Shown piece after piece: positions 52,068-61,319 of a stretch of 64,000 nucleotides of DNA. The notes under the pieces were generated by a model. The model did not search any database. It was not told where the DNA came from and saw only the letters and a program-made list of their open reading frames with translations. The stretch's first letter is position 1. Every line of letters begins with the position of its first letter. Source of the stretch: DATDAW01 sp036524675 (GTDB lineage Bacteria > Verrucomicrobiota > Verrucomicrobiia > Chthoniobacterales > DASVRZ01). The stretch covers positions 1 to 64,000 of the forward strand of contig DATDBU010000027.1 of assembly GCA_036524675.1 (NCBI GenBank), written 5' to 3'. The position numbers and the translations under genes were made by a program.

Positions 52068-53072
52068 ATGACTTCTATTCCCTCCTCAACGCCATCGCGA
52101 GGCGTTTACATCCTCGGGAACGATCATGTGCTCGAGTATGCCATCTGTCTTTTCCGCAGCTTGCGAAATCACAGTCCCGACATACCGGCCCGGTTATTGC
52201 CCTACGACGGCCAACTTACAAAGCTTCGTCCCTGGATGCAGCGTTACCAAATCGAACTGCACTCCGACCCTGACTACGCTTTCTTCGACAAGCTCGGCGC
52301 CAATCTTTGGGAAACCACAGATCCCGGCCATCGCATGTTCCGGAAATTTTCGGCTTATGCCGGCCCATTCGAGGAATTCCTTTATCTCGATATCGACATC
52401 GCCGTGCTGGCTCCCGTCGAAAAACTGTTTGAGGCATTCGCGTGCAGCGGCGCTGAGTTCATGACTTTCGACAATGATCTCGACAATGTGTACCGGCGGA
52501 CACCCTGGACGGACGAAATGGATCGCACGGGTCGCACCCGAGGCTTCAACGCAGGTGCATTCCTTTCGAAGCGCGGGCTTTTTACACGCGCCGATTTGCT
52601 CAAGCTTCTCGCCAGCGCGAGACAACATCGCGAGAACTTCGTTTTTCAATTCGATCAGCCGTTCTTCAATTTTGCGGTCGACACCAAGCCGCTTCGCCAG
52701 GTGCGTTTGCCGGAATTCGATCGGACAGTGCCCGATAAACTCTGGGGAGATCAAGTGCCCATAGGCTATCGCGATGGGGCGTGGCGACTACTGACTCCCG
52801 GTCACGCAGATTATGGCAAAGCCGAACCTCTCATCCACTGGGCGGGACATAGCGGTGGCGACCCATTTCCTAACCGGCACATCTTTTATCACTATCGCTT
52901 GCTGGGCGAGCCATTCACCAAGCGGGCCGCCTATTGCCTCGCCGACCACTGGCGCTGGCATATCGGCCAGCCATTGAAGCGCCTGAGGGACTGGTCCCTG
53001 CACAAGTGGATGCGCCTGCGCATGGAAACCGGAAAACTCCTCCCCTGCTCTCAGCCCGGCCGGGCTGCTTGA
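52068..53072 (+). CDS. Glycosyltransferase, GT-A fold with DxD
   Basis: 334 residues from ATG 52068. First strand YILGNDHVLEYAICLFRSLR, DxD in EFLYLDIDIAVLAPVEKLFE, then RGFNAGAFLSKRGLF and FQFDQPFFNFAVDT, and an EPLIHWAGHSGGDPF loop with His near the C-terminus. It resembles GT8-like transferases and the gene at 44559 but is not a close copy. Donor and linkage are unknown. The gene starts 20 nt after wzt and is followed by a second acyltransferase. Confidence 0.75.
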   Translation: MTSIPSSTPSRGVYILGNDHVLEYAICLFRSLRNHSPDIPARLLPYDGQLTKLRPWMQRYQIELHSDPDYAFFDKLGANLWETTDPGHRMFRKFSAYAGPFEEFLYLDIDIAVLAPVEKLFEAFACSGAEFMTFDNDLDNVYRRTPWTDEMDRTGRTRGFNAGAFLSKRGLFTRADLLKLLASARQHRENFVFQFDQPFFNFAVDTKPLRQVRLPEFDRTVPDKLWGDQVPIGYRDGAWRLLTPGHADYGKAEPLIHWAGHSGGDPFPNRHIFYHYRLLGEPFTKRAAYCLADHWRWHIGQPLKRLRDWSLHKWMRLRMETGKLLPCSQPGRAA

Positions 53073-53089
53073 AACTGGACTCGTTGTTT

Positions 53090-54238
53090 ATGTCTGCATC
53101 TCCCCTCGCTTTTTTTGATTCCGAGCCAGGGCGATTGGAATCGATTGATGCTCTCCGTGGTTTCGCGTTCATTGCCGTGCTTCTTGTCCATGCGAGCCAA
53201 GCGGTGCCTGAGTTCCCAGGCCGTGACATTGCTAAAGCTGGAGCTTATGGCGTGTCGCTTTTTTTTATCGCCAGCGCCTACACGTTGCTGGCCTCTTACA
53301 ATCGACGCCGGTCTAAGGAAATTGCGCCGCTGCGCTCATTTTTCATCCGGCGGGTCTTTCGCATCCTGCCGCTTTTTTGGGCTGGCATCCTGTTCTATTT
53401 TTTCATCGATGGCACTTGGAACCGAGGATGGGCAGAGGGTTCGCTGACATGGTTCCATTTCACTCTTACTGCTTTGCTTCTTCATGGCTGGCATCCAGAC
53501 ACTATTAACAGTGTCGTTCCGGGCGGCTGGTCCATTGCGGCTGAATTCGGTTTCTACATGATGGCACCCGCGCTTTTTCAAATCATCACAACCTGGCGGC
53601 GTGCTCTTGCTGGGTACATCCTCGCTTGTGCGTTGGCCCTCACAATAAATTCCGCAGCTCGAGGTGGACTCATTGCCTTGCTTTTCCCTGAAGTGGCGCC
53701 ATGGCGTCGGGGTTCATTCACTTGGCTTTGGCTGCCCGCCCACTTCCCGACATTCCTGCTCGGTTTTCTCGCTTATCATCTGCACGATCCTATTCGCGCT
53801 TTCACTCCCAAAATGAGAGGTGCCTTGCTAGCGGGAGCTTGCGTATGCCTCCTCATCGGGGCCCTCTCTTTGAATGGCGCGCTGGCAGACTTTCTCTTTC
53901 CGATCCTGCTCGCCGGATTTGCCATTGCGCTGATCGTGTGGCCAATATCCTTGCTGGTCAATCGTTTCACCTGCTTCGTTGGGATGCTGAGTTTCAGTGC
54001 TTACATCACTCATTTCGCGGCCCTGCGTGTCATGGAAAATATCCTCCCTCTCCTTCCTATCCACCTGTCTGGATTTGCCGCTTTCGCCAGCTTGCTTCTC
54101 GGAACGTTCTCTCTGACCATTGTCGCGTCCACGATCACATATCACGGCATTGAGAAACCCGGCATTGCACTGGGCCGGCGACTTGTTCGGAAACTCCAAA
54201 ATACGTCAACCACCTACTCCGCGCTCAAGACCGCCTGA
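53090..54238 (+). CDS. Membrane acyltransferase (OafA/YrhL, acyltransferase 3), second copy
   Basis: 382 residues from ATG 53090, directly before RLESIDALRGFAFIAVLLVH (the conserved IDxLRGxA start with His). RRVFRILPLFW, GWSIAAEFGFYMMAPALFQI and a C-terminal helix pair (FSAYITHFAALRVMENILPL) fit the OafA family with about ten helices. It O-acylates sugars at the membrane. It is not closely related to the copy at 45802. The stop is 10 nt before the start of the following membrane protein. Confidence 0.85.
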   Translation: MSASPLAFFDSEPGRLESIDALRGFAFIAVLLVHASQAVPEFPGRDIAKAGAYGVSLFFIASAYTLLASYNRRRSKEIAPLRSFFIRRVFRILPLFWAGILFYFFIDGTWNRGWAEGSLTWFHFTLTALLLHGWHPDTINSVVPGGWSIAAEFGFYMMAPALFQIITTWRRALAGYILACALALTINSAARGGLIALLFPEVAPWRRGSFTWLWLPAHFPTFLLGFLAYHLHDPIRAFTPKMRGALLAGACVCLLIGALSLNGALADFLFPILLAGFAIALIVWPISLLVNRFTCFVGMLSFSAYITHFAALRVMENILPLLPIHLSGFAAFASLLLGTFSLTIVASTITYHGIEKPGIALGRRLVRKLQNTSTTYSALKTA

Positions 54239-54248
54239 GAATTACCCG

Positions 54249-55805
54249 ATGACCGCCGCTTCGGACAAGTCGCCCGCGATGCCTTTGGCTACGCTCCGTT
54301 CTGCGACTGCAAATATTCCCCAACGCGTGAATGCCGCCGGCGAGCGCCTGCGCAGGAATGGCGAACGTGCTCTTGCGAGTTTATTCCGCCCTGCGGTCAC
54401 GCCAGCCAGCCTGGTAATTGTTACTATCCTTGCCGCATTTTTCGGTTTGTTTTTTTGGCACTGGTTTCTCGCCGGACCTCTGGCGCTGGACTTTGAAGAC
54501 TGGCCCAAAGAGCGCGCTTATCTGGATCTTCTGCGCACGGCGCTCGTCGAGAGGACGATCCCGCTGCACATGGATGCGTCCTTGCAAATGACGCAGCGTT
54601 TTCTCGCGATTCCGGAGACGATGCTCGCCCCGCACATCTTGTTTCTGCCGTGGCTCAGCAACGCACAATTTATCCAATTCCAGGTTTCTCTCCTGTTTCT
54701 CGCTGGTCTCGCCGGATGCACGGCACTCGCGTGGCGACAGCGATGGAGTCCGTTCGCATTGTTGGCTTTTCTGGCGGTCTTCTCGATAAACGGTTTCATC
54801 GTTACCCGTATTGGGATCGGGCATTTCATGTGGACTGGCTATTATTTGTATCCCTGGATGTTGCTGGTCACATTGCGCTGGTTGGATGCGCCCGAATCGG
54901 TGAGAACGCGCCTCGCCGTGGGGTGGACGATTGGTGCGCTTTTCCTCGTCGGATCTTTTCATCTCGCTGTGTGGTGGCTGATTTTCCTTGCCGTGCTCAC
55001 CCTGGCGCAACCGCAACGTCTGCTTTGGGGATTTGGAACAGTCGCCTTGATCTCTGGAGCACTCACGGCCTTTCGCATCCTGCCTGCGGCTTTGACGTTC
55101 GGCAGCGTGGAACGCAAATTTGGCAGCGGCTTTCCCAATCTTGAGGTGCTCTGGCGCGGCTTTGCGACTGCGTCCGGATACGACACCCTCCCGATCCCCA
55201 TTCCAAATGGCAGCCTTGGCTGGTGGGAGTTTGATCATTTTGTCGGCGCCGGCGTGCTGCTCGCCGTCGTCGGCCTGGCTTTTTGGCCCAAGGTACTAAC
55301 GACGTCGACTAACCCGTCGGTCCCCCAGTTGCCTCGCGGCTTGCTATTGACCGGAGTGGGAATTATTACTGCACTGGCCTTGTCGCAAGTGTATGCACCC
55401 ATCGCCAGTCTGCCTTTCCCACTGCTCAATGCCGAGCGGTGGAGCATGCGGTTCATCAGCGTCGCATTCTTCGTTCTACTCTTTCTCGCCGCCGAGCGAG
55501 TTTCGCGAGATGGGCTACACTGGCCTGTGTGGGTGCAAGTGTTTGTTTTGTTGTTCCTGGGTCACTGCGTTTATGAGCTTTGGCAGCACGCCCAGCTTTG
55601 GCGCCCGCTCACTTTGGAAGCCGGGCACGGTCCTTCATCATACTGGGAGAATTCAGCTACATTCACTGCCCATCCAATCAACTTTCCGCGAGAACGTGCC
55701 TATAAAGTTGCTGTCGCTGCCAGTTGGGCGGTTTCCTTAGGGGCCCTTGCGGCAAGTTTCGTTTGGTGGCGCCACTCCAGTCGTTCGGTCCCGGTCGATT
55801 CCTGA
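54249..55805 (+). CDS. Large membrane protein, probably a GT-C fold glycosyltransferase
   Basis: 518 residues with about 11-12 hydrophobic helices after a soluble leader. The first periplasmic loop begins LALDFEDWPKERAYLDLLRT, with an acidic motif where GT-C transferases place catalytic Asp/Glu; a QRFLAIPETMLAPHILFLPW segment follows. Such proteins use lipid-linked sugar donors on the periplasmic side. No named family is recognised; a flippase or polymerase-like role cannot be excluded. Translation is close to the preceding acyltransferase (10 nt). Confidence 0.7.
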   Translation: MTAASDKSPAMPLATLRSATANIPQRVNAAGERLRRNGERALASLFRPAVTPASLVIVTILAAFFGLFFWHWFLAGPLALDFEDWPKERAYLDLLRTALVERTIPLHMDASLQMTQRFLAIPETMLAPHILFLPWLSNAQFIQFQVSLLFLAGLAGCTALAWRQRWSPFALLAFLAVFSINGFIVTRIGIGHFMWTGYYLYPWMLLVTLRWLDAPESVRTRLAVGWTIGALFLVGSFHLAVWWLIFLAVLTLAQPQRLLWGFGTVALISGALTAFRILPAALTFGSVERKFGSGFPNLEVLWRGFATASGYDTLPIPIPNGSLGWWEFDHFVGAGVLLAVVGLAFWPKVLTTSTNPSVPQLPRGLLLTGVGIITALALSQVYAPIASLPFPLLNAERWSMRFISVAFFVLLFLAAERVSRDGLHWPVWVQVFVLLFLGHCVYELWQHAQLWRPLTLEAGHGPSSYWENSATFTAHPINFPRERAYKVAVAASWAVSLGALAASFVWWRHSSRSVPVDS

Positions 55806-55817
55806 GCTTCTAAATTT

Positions 55818-57125
55818 GTGCGTATCCTCGTCATCACACGTCACAATCCGCTGCCAGGGACCGACGGTGCCGCGACCTATCTGGGACAAGTCACGGCGGC
55901 TCTCGCAGCTCGCGGCCACGTCGTCGGCTGTGCGTGGACGGAGCGAGCTCCGCAGTGGAACAGCCGGTTGCGCGTCGTCGCCGATCTGCCGGCTGGAGTT
56001 CGCGATTTTTTCGCTCCCGACATTCGTTTTAGCCGTGGTCGAGCGTGGCAGTTCCGCCAGTGGTGGCAAGCTCAGGTCCGAACTTTCAAAGCATGGCGAC
56101 TCCGCTTGCTCGGCCGAAGTTTACCACCTGCCGCGCCATGGTCGCACGCCGGTCGGCCGTGGGATGATGCTTGCAATGCAGACGAGCAAGCCATGATCGC
56201 CAGCGCCATCGAACAATTCCAACCCGACGTGCTGTTTGCCAATTTTTCCTGGATGACGACTGCTGCACCATTCTGGATCGCTGCCGGCAGACCCCTCGCT
56301 GTCCTCGCCCATGACGCGCGGCATTGCCAGCTGACCCTCGACGCCGATGATCGGCTGGTGGAGGAAATCGATGCCGCCACACGGGCAACTGAAGCCGAAC
56401 ATCTGGCTACTGCCCAATTGATCGCGGCTATTCAGCCACGCGAAGCCACTTTGCTTCGAAGTCTCGTCCCGACGGCTGAAGTCGTCGTGCTCCCACCCGG
56501 ACGACCGCCTTCCGCTTCCTTACAACAGCCACCGTCCAACCGTCCCATTGTCCTTTTCGTAGGCAGTGGACATACAGCAAATCGCGAAGGGGCCCGCTGG
56601 CTGATTACCGCCGTTTGGCCTCTCGTCCGCGCGTTGCGACCGGATGCCCGGCTCCAGCTGGCCGGTCCGGTAACCAACGAATTATCTCCTGCGGAAGGAG
56701 TGGAATTTCTCGGCCGTGTTCCCGATCTTGCCCCGACGTACGCCGCTGCTTCGTTGGTTGTTGCTCCGATTCGACGTGGTTCTGGCGTAAAGATTAAAGT
56801 CATCGAAGCGTTGCAGCATCACCGCGTCGTCGTTGCCACACCTGTCGCGGCCGATGGACTGGAGTTTCTGAGGGACGCGCTGCCGGTCGCAGCAACGGCT
56901 GGAGATTTCGCCGAGGCCATAGTCGCACTGCTCGGTGCACCGGATCGCGCAGCTGCATTGGTCAAAAAGGCCGAAGCCCGCATGCGTGTTGCACTCGCTC
57001 CCGAAACGGCACTTGCCCCTTTCCTGACAGCCTTGGAATTGCTGCCCGAACGGAAACGCACCTTTGACGTCAACGATCGCGGCTTTGGCGCAAATCCCCC
57101 GGCCCGTTTATCGCTCACTCGATGA
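55818..57125 (+). CDS. Glycosyltransferase family 4
   Basis: 435 residues from GTG 55818. GT-B fold: RILVITRHNPLPGTDGAATY at the N-terminus, then PIVLFVGSGHTANREGARWL, FLGRVPDLAPTYAAASLVV, PIRRGSGVKIKVIEALQHHR (the EX7E donor-binding region), and a helix closing the C-domain. It transfers a sugar from a nucleotide donor to a growing lipid-linked glycan. Donor type is not visible. It starts 13 nt after the membrane protein, so it is probably in the same transcript. Confidence 0.85.
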   Translation: MRILVITRHNPLPGTDGAATYLGQVTAALAARGHVVGCAWTERAPQWNSRLRVVADLPAGVRDFFAPDIRFSRGRAWQFRQWWQAQVRTFKAWRLRLLGRSLPPAAPWSHAGRPWDDACNADEQAMIASAIEQFQPDVLFANFSWMTTAAPFWIAAGRPLAVLAHDARHCQLTLDADDRLVEEIDAATRATEAEHLATAQLIAAIQPREATLLRSLVPTAEVVVLPPGRPPSASLQQPPSNRPIVLFVGSGHTANREGARWLITAVWPLVRALRPDARLQLAGPVTNELSPAEGVEFLGRVPDLAPTYAAASLVVAPIRRGSGVKIKVIEALQHHRVVVATPVAADGLEFLRDALPVAATAGDFAEAIVALLGAPDRAAALVKKAEARMRVALAPETALAPFLTALELLPERKRTFDVNDRGFGANPPARLSLTR

Positions 57126-57257
57126 TCAATGTTCGACCAGTTCGCCCAGGGACTTCGCTCACCCGGCTCCGGCAGACACCTGGTGGCTATCTAGCAGTCT
57201 GCAATGTTGCGCTAGCCGACGTTACGGTTCCGTAATCTCGTTTACACTCACACGTAT

Positions 57258-58001
57258 ATGCATCCAATTAACCGTGCGCTTTCGCGCTTTGGATTCCAGG
57301 TTCATCGAGTGCAGCAACAGCCGGCTGATTGCCGCTCGGAGTATGTAAAAATGCTCGATCACTTTGGCATCACGCTGATTCTCGACGTTGGCGCTCACGA
57401 AGGCGTAACAGCGCAACATCTTTTCGAGAACGGCTATCGAGGTCGAATCATATCGTTTGAGCCGGTTCGCAAACACTTTGCCGTATTGTCAGCCAAGTGC
57501 ATTGCGGCGAGCGAGAAAGGGCATCGATGGGAAGCGCTTCAGTTTGCGATTGGCGATAAGGATGAGGAAAGTTTCATTAACATTGCGAATAACGGACTGA
57601 GCAGTTCGCTCACTGATATGCTTCCCATGCATATGGAAATTAACTCGGAGTCACACTACGTAGGAAGGGAACGAATTGATATTCGGCGACTCGATTCGAT
57701 GTTTCCTAAGTTGATCCAGCCGCATGACAAAGTTTTGCTTCTCCTCGATGTCCAAGGTTTTGAACCGCAAGCGCTGGAGGGTGCCCAGGAATCGCTGGAT
57801 GGGCTAACTGGAGTTCAGTTGGAAATAGGCTTTCGGCAGGCCTATGCGAGCGGTTTTGACGTACCCACTGCATTCGGTGTTATGTCCGCCAAGGGATTCA
57901 CGCCGTGTTACGTTGAACCGGCATGGAAAGACACTCGCTCCTTCGTTTTCTATCAGGTGGACGTGCTCTGGTTTCGAATTCAGGGGAACAATGAGCATTG
58001 A
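57258..58001 (+). CDS. FkbM-family methyltransferase
   Basis: 247 residues. SAM-binding motif LILDVGAHEGVTAQHLFENG, IISFEPVRKHFAVL, LQFAIGDKDEESFIN and LLLDVQGFEPQALEGAQESL match FkbM-type O-methyltransferases. They methylate hydroxyl groups of sugars; in ABC-exported O-antigens a terminal O-methyl group can stop chain growth. Overlaps the following fucosyltransferase by 11 nt. ATG 57258. Confidence 0.85.
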   Translation: MHPINRALSRFGFQVHRVQQQPADCRSEYVKMLDHFGITLILDVGAHEGVTAQHLFENGYRGRIISFEPVRKHFAVLSAKCIAASEKGHRWEALQFAIGDKDEESFINIANNGLSSSLTDMLPMHMEINSESHYVGRERIDIRRLDSMFPKLIQPHDKVLLLLDVQGFEPQALEGAQESLDGLTGVQLEIGFRQAYASGFDVPTAFGVMSAKGFTPCYVEPAWKDTRSFVFYQVDVLWFRIQGNNEH

Positions 58002-58980
58002 TCCTATTCTTGTCCGTATCCTCAAGTCCTGGTCCGAGCCCAATTTGCTCCGCCAGTCCTCGGACGAGGCGGGGCTCTGCGGGCGTTGTCACTTTACATT
58101 GGATCCAATCGAGCGCTGCGATTACCTTGTGGTGCTTAACCATATTCCTCACGAAATTACGATCGAGGTCGCTCCTCAGCGGGTTTGGTGTTTCGTCCAG
58201 GAACCGCCGGAACCTGTTTATAGGTGGATTGAAAAAGGATTTCGCCATTACGGGCGAATTTACACTCAGGATCGGCGATGCCAGGGACCGAAAATCTACC
58301 ATTCCCATGGCTCCCTTCCCTGGCATGTGGCCCGATCCTACGATGAATTGCGGTCGATGCCGCTGCCGGCCAAAAGTCGTGACCTTTCTTGGATTACAAG
58401 CAACCTTTCTTCGTATGAGGGCCACAGGCGCCGACTACGCTTTTTGCATGCATTGCAGGAGGCCGCTGTTCCGTTCGACCTGTTTGGCCGCGGATTTCGA
58501 CCCATCGCTGACAAATGGGACGGACTTGCTCCCTACCGGTACGCGCTGGCGGTGGAAAACCATTCCAGCCCCGATTACTGGACTGAGAAAATCGCCGACT
58601 GTTTTTTGGCTGGCACGATGCCTATTTATTTTGGTGCCACCAACATCGATCAATACTTCCCCGAGAAATCCTTTGTCCAGATTGACATCGACGACCCGGC
58701 AACACCCCGTCGCATTCGGGAAATTGTCGCTTCAGACCGGGCCGAGCGCAATCGTGAAGCAATCGCCGAGGCGCGCCGCCTGGTGCTGGAAGAGCACAAT
58801 TTCTTTCCCCGCCTGGCCCGACTCATCGCGGAGAATCAGGCGGCAGAATCAGCGCCATCGCAAACGTTGCAGCTACCTGCGATACCTGATTTGACATCCT
58901 ATTACCAGCAGCACACACCGGCGCAACGCCTCTGGCATGGATTTAGCCGCCGGGTAAGCGGGCTTGCGAGAGATCACTAA
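57991..58980 (+). CDS. Alpha-1,3-fucosyltransferase-like GT10
   Basis: 329 residues from ATG 57991. The C-terminal half holds the GT10 signature YALAVENHSSPDYWTEKIAD, then CFLAGTMPIYFGATNIDQYF and SFVQIDIDD, as in alpha-1,3-fucosyltransferases that use GDP-fucose. The N-terminal part (HIPHEITIEVAPQRVWCFVQ and GRIYTQDRRC) is also GT10-like. The acceptor is unknown. GDP-fucose genes are not in the window, so fucose must come from elsewhere, or another sugar is used. Confidence 0.85.
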   Translation: MSIDPILVRILKSWSEPNLLRQSSDEAGLCGRCHFTLDPIERCDYLVVLNHIPHEITIEVAPQRVWCFVQEPPEPVYRWIEKGFRHYGRIYTQDRRCQGPKIYHSHGSLPWHVARSYDELRSMPLPAKSRDLSWITSNLSSYEGHRRRLRFLHALQEAAVPFDLFGRGFRPIADKWDGLAPYRYALAVENHSSPDYWTEKIADCFLAGTMPIYFGATNIDQYFPEKSFVQIDIDDPATPRRIREIVASDRAERNREAIAEARRLVLEEHNFFPRLARLIAENQAAESAPSQTLQLPAIPDLTSYYQQHTPAQRLWHGFSRRVSGLARDH

Positions 58981-59253
58981 CACTCCTGATGCTTCTGATT
59001 CGAGCACATGTTATCGTATAATTGGAACCATGCGTCTCAGCATTATCGGAGGGAGAACTTCACATCGCACTGCCTGATTACCTTGGCGCCCAATCTCCAA
59101 GGTCACACCCGATTCGAAAATGGTACCGGTTTATGGATGTCACAGAGCCCGGTCCTACGATTCAAGGAATCAGCGCATTGGAGTAGTAGAGGACCGATAG
59201 GATCGGGCCGGATTGCTGGACCTTTACACTCGCCTTAGCCAATTGGCTGTTTC

Positions 59254-60177
59254 ATGAAAGTAAATACCGCCGCCAAGAATGATATCCCGATCGTTTTTGT
59301 CCATAACGGTCCTTCACAGGTGATTGTAGCAGCTTGCGTCGCGCAGGCGATAGCTGCGGGATGCAAGCGCATTTTCGTGATTAGCGACCGAAATGGACCT
59401 TGGCGCCTATTTCCCCAAGTCACACTATTCCCTTTTGATCATGCAGAAGATTTCGGAGCGAAACAGTTTCGGGAAATATTCTGTAATTACAGCAATTACT
59501 CGGAGACCTATGCGGCCATCATTTTCGAAAAATTCTTTGCACTTCGCGCCCTATTTTCGAGGCATTCACTGCACCGCATTCTTTACCTCGATTCAGATTT
59601 GCTCCTCTTCAAGTCCGGTGCAGAGATGGCATCGATTTACGAGTGTGACTTTTGCGGAACAGATCTTGCCATTGACAATCATGAAACCGTTTCGCCACAT
59701 TTCATGTTCCTCACACCAACGGTCTGTGAACGAATTTGCTCGGATCTGATGGAAACGTATGGTTCGAAAGAAGGGCATGAACGTCTCAAGCAATTGTGGA
59801 AGCAGAAGAAGGAAGTGCATCCCGATTGGGGCGTCTGCGAAATGGACTTCCTCGGCTTTGTGCGGGATTCGGGTGATTTCACCTTCGTTCGAGTGAATCA
59901 AGGGAACCCGCGAGTTGATGCAACCATCCAGGAATTGGAGGGTTTTGTTGGCAGTGACGGGATGAAGTCGATTCTCTTCGAGAATGGAATGCCATATGGG
60001 AAGCTTGAAGAATCAGGGGAGAAGGTTTTTTTTTACGCCATTCATCTGCAAGGATTCGTCAAACACCTGGTGATCCACTATGCGCAGCTAAATAAGTTTT
60101 CGAAGAAACTGTTGTATGGTCTCTTCGCTCTGGAGAGGCGCGGCCTGCTCAGGTGGCCGAAAGCATCCTGTCGTTAA
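59254..60177 (+). CDS. Glycosyltransferase-like protein with DSD motif
   Basis: 307 residues. VIVAACVAQAIAAGCKRIFV and a DxD (RILYLDSDLLLFKSGAEMAS) suggest a GT-A transferase; HPDWGVCEMDFLGFVRDS and FYAIHLQGFVKHLVIHYA mark the C-terminal part. No close family recognised; some resemblance to the GT genes at 44559 and 52068 in the DxD region only. The 273-bp gap before it contains nothing coding. Confidence 0.65.
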   Translation: MKVNTAAKNDIPIVFVHNGPSQVIVAACVAQAIAAGCKRIFVISDRNGPWRLFPQVTLFPFDHAEDFGAKQFREIFCNYSNYSETYAAIIFEKFFALRALFSRHSLHRILYLDSDLLLFKSGAEMASIYECDFCGTDLAIDNHETVSPHFMFLTPTVCERICSDLMETYGSKEGHERLKQLWKQKKEVHPDWGVCEMDFLGFVRDSGDFTFVRVNQGNPRVDATIQELEGFVGSDGMKSILFENGMPYGKLEESGEKVFFYAIHLQGFVKHLVIHYAQLNKFSKKLLYGLFALERRGLLRWPKASCR

Positions 60178-60348
60178 TTCTGCCCTCAAGGCAGTTCATC
60201 TGGTGCGCACGATTCACGGCACAATCGATACACGCGAACAATAGGGACTTATGCTTGGGTCACATATATGATCACAGCTCCCGGCCTTGCAATTTCGGCG
60301 GACCAACGCACAGCCAACGACTCTAGTTTCTTTACCGCTCCCCACTCC

Positions 60349-61299
60349 ATGAGTATTGCCTGCGCGCCCGTTATTTACATTTTCTTCAATCGCCCGGAGC
60401 TGATGCGGCAGTCCTTTGCAGCGATCCGTGCTGCGCAGCCTACGCGTCTGTACCTGATCGCCGACGGCCCCCGGGCTCACAAGCCTGGTGATACCGAACG
60501 TTGCGCTGCGGCGCGCGCATATGTCGAAAGCCAACTCGATTGGCCGTGCGAGGTTACCCGTGACTACTCCGAGATCAATCTCGGCTGCCGCGGCCGTATC
60601 CCCTCTGGCCTTACCGCCGCCTTCGCCCAGCTCGGCGAAGCAATCGTCATCGAGGACGATATTTTTCCGCATCCCGATTTTTTCACCTTCTGTTCCGAAG
60701 CCCTGGCCCGCTACCGCGACAATCCTAAGATTCATGGGATCTCCGGCTTCAACCCTGTCAGCCGTTACCTTCCACACGAGCGGCGGGCCATTCCCACCGA
60801 GACTCACATCACCTGGGGTTGGGCTAGTTGGCATCGCGCCTGGGCGTCCTATCGCGAGCAGCTCGAGGGCTGGTCCGACCCTGAAGTGCAAGCCGCTATT
60901 CGCACCCGCCTCCGCAATGACCTTTATTTTAGTGAGCTAGTCAGTGCCTTCCGTGCCGTCGAGGAGCGTAAGGTCGATGCCTGGGATTTCCAGTGGGTTT
61001 ACACCATGCTTTACGAGCGTCGCCATGCGATCGTCTCCTCGGTCCACCTCGTAGAAAACCTCGGCTTCGTTGTCGATGCCACGCACACCTTTCACGTCCC
61101 GACGTTCGCCAAAAGCCTCCGCTCGCACTCCACGCCCGCTTCACCGTGGCCCGAGGCCGATGCGGTGCCGGATCGTCTCTTTGACCGGATCCATTGGCTG
61201 GTAATGCTTAACGGGTCGCGCGTTAAAATCGCTATCCTCCGCTTTATTGCCCGCTATAGCCGCTCGCTTGCTTGCAGCGCGCTTCGACACAACGGTTAA
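60349..61299 (+). CDS. Glycosyltransferase (GT2-like, DDI motif)
   Basis: 316 residues from ATG 60349 (an ATG at 60268 adds 27 non-conserved residues). PVIYIFFNRPELMRQSFAAI, LYLIADGPRAHKPGD, INLGCRGRIPSGLTAAFAQL and VIEDDIFPHPDFFTFCSEAL (EDD as the metal-binding motif) mark a GT2/GNT-I-like fold; ITWGWASWHRAWASY follows in the acceptor region. Likely adds a sugar to the same glycan. Linkage and donor are not visible. Confidence 0.8.
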   Translation: MSIACAPVIYIFFNRPELMRQSFAAIRAAQPTRLYLIADGPRAHKPGDTERCAAARAYVESQLDWPCEVTRDYSEINLGCRGRIPSGLTAAFAQLGEAIVIEDDIFPHPDFFTFCSEALARYRDNPKIHGISGFNPVSRYLPHERRAIPTETHITWGWASWHRAWASYREQLEGWSDPEVQAAIRTRLRNDLYFSELVSAFRAVEERKVDAWDFQWVYTMLYERRHAIVSSVHLVENLGFVVDATHTFHVPTFAKSLRSHSTPASPWPEADAVPDRLFDRIHWLVMLNGSRVKIAILRFIARYSRSLACSALRHNG

Positions 61300-61319
61300 T
61301 TTTGCAAACGTCAACGTCA

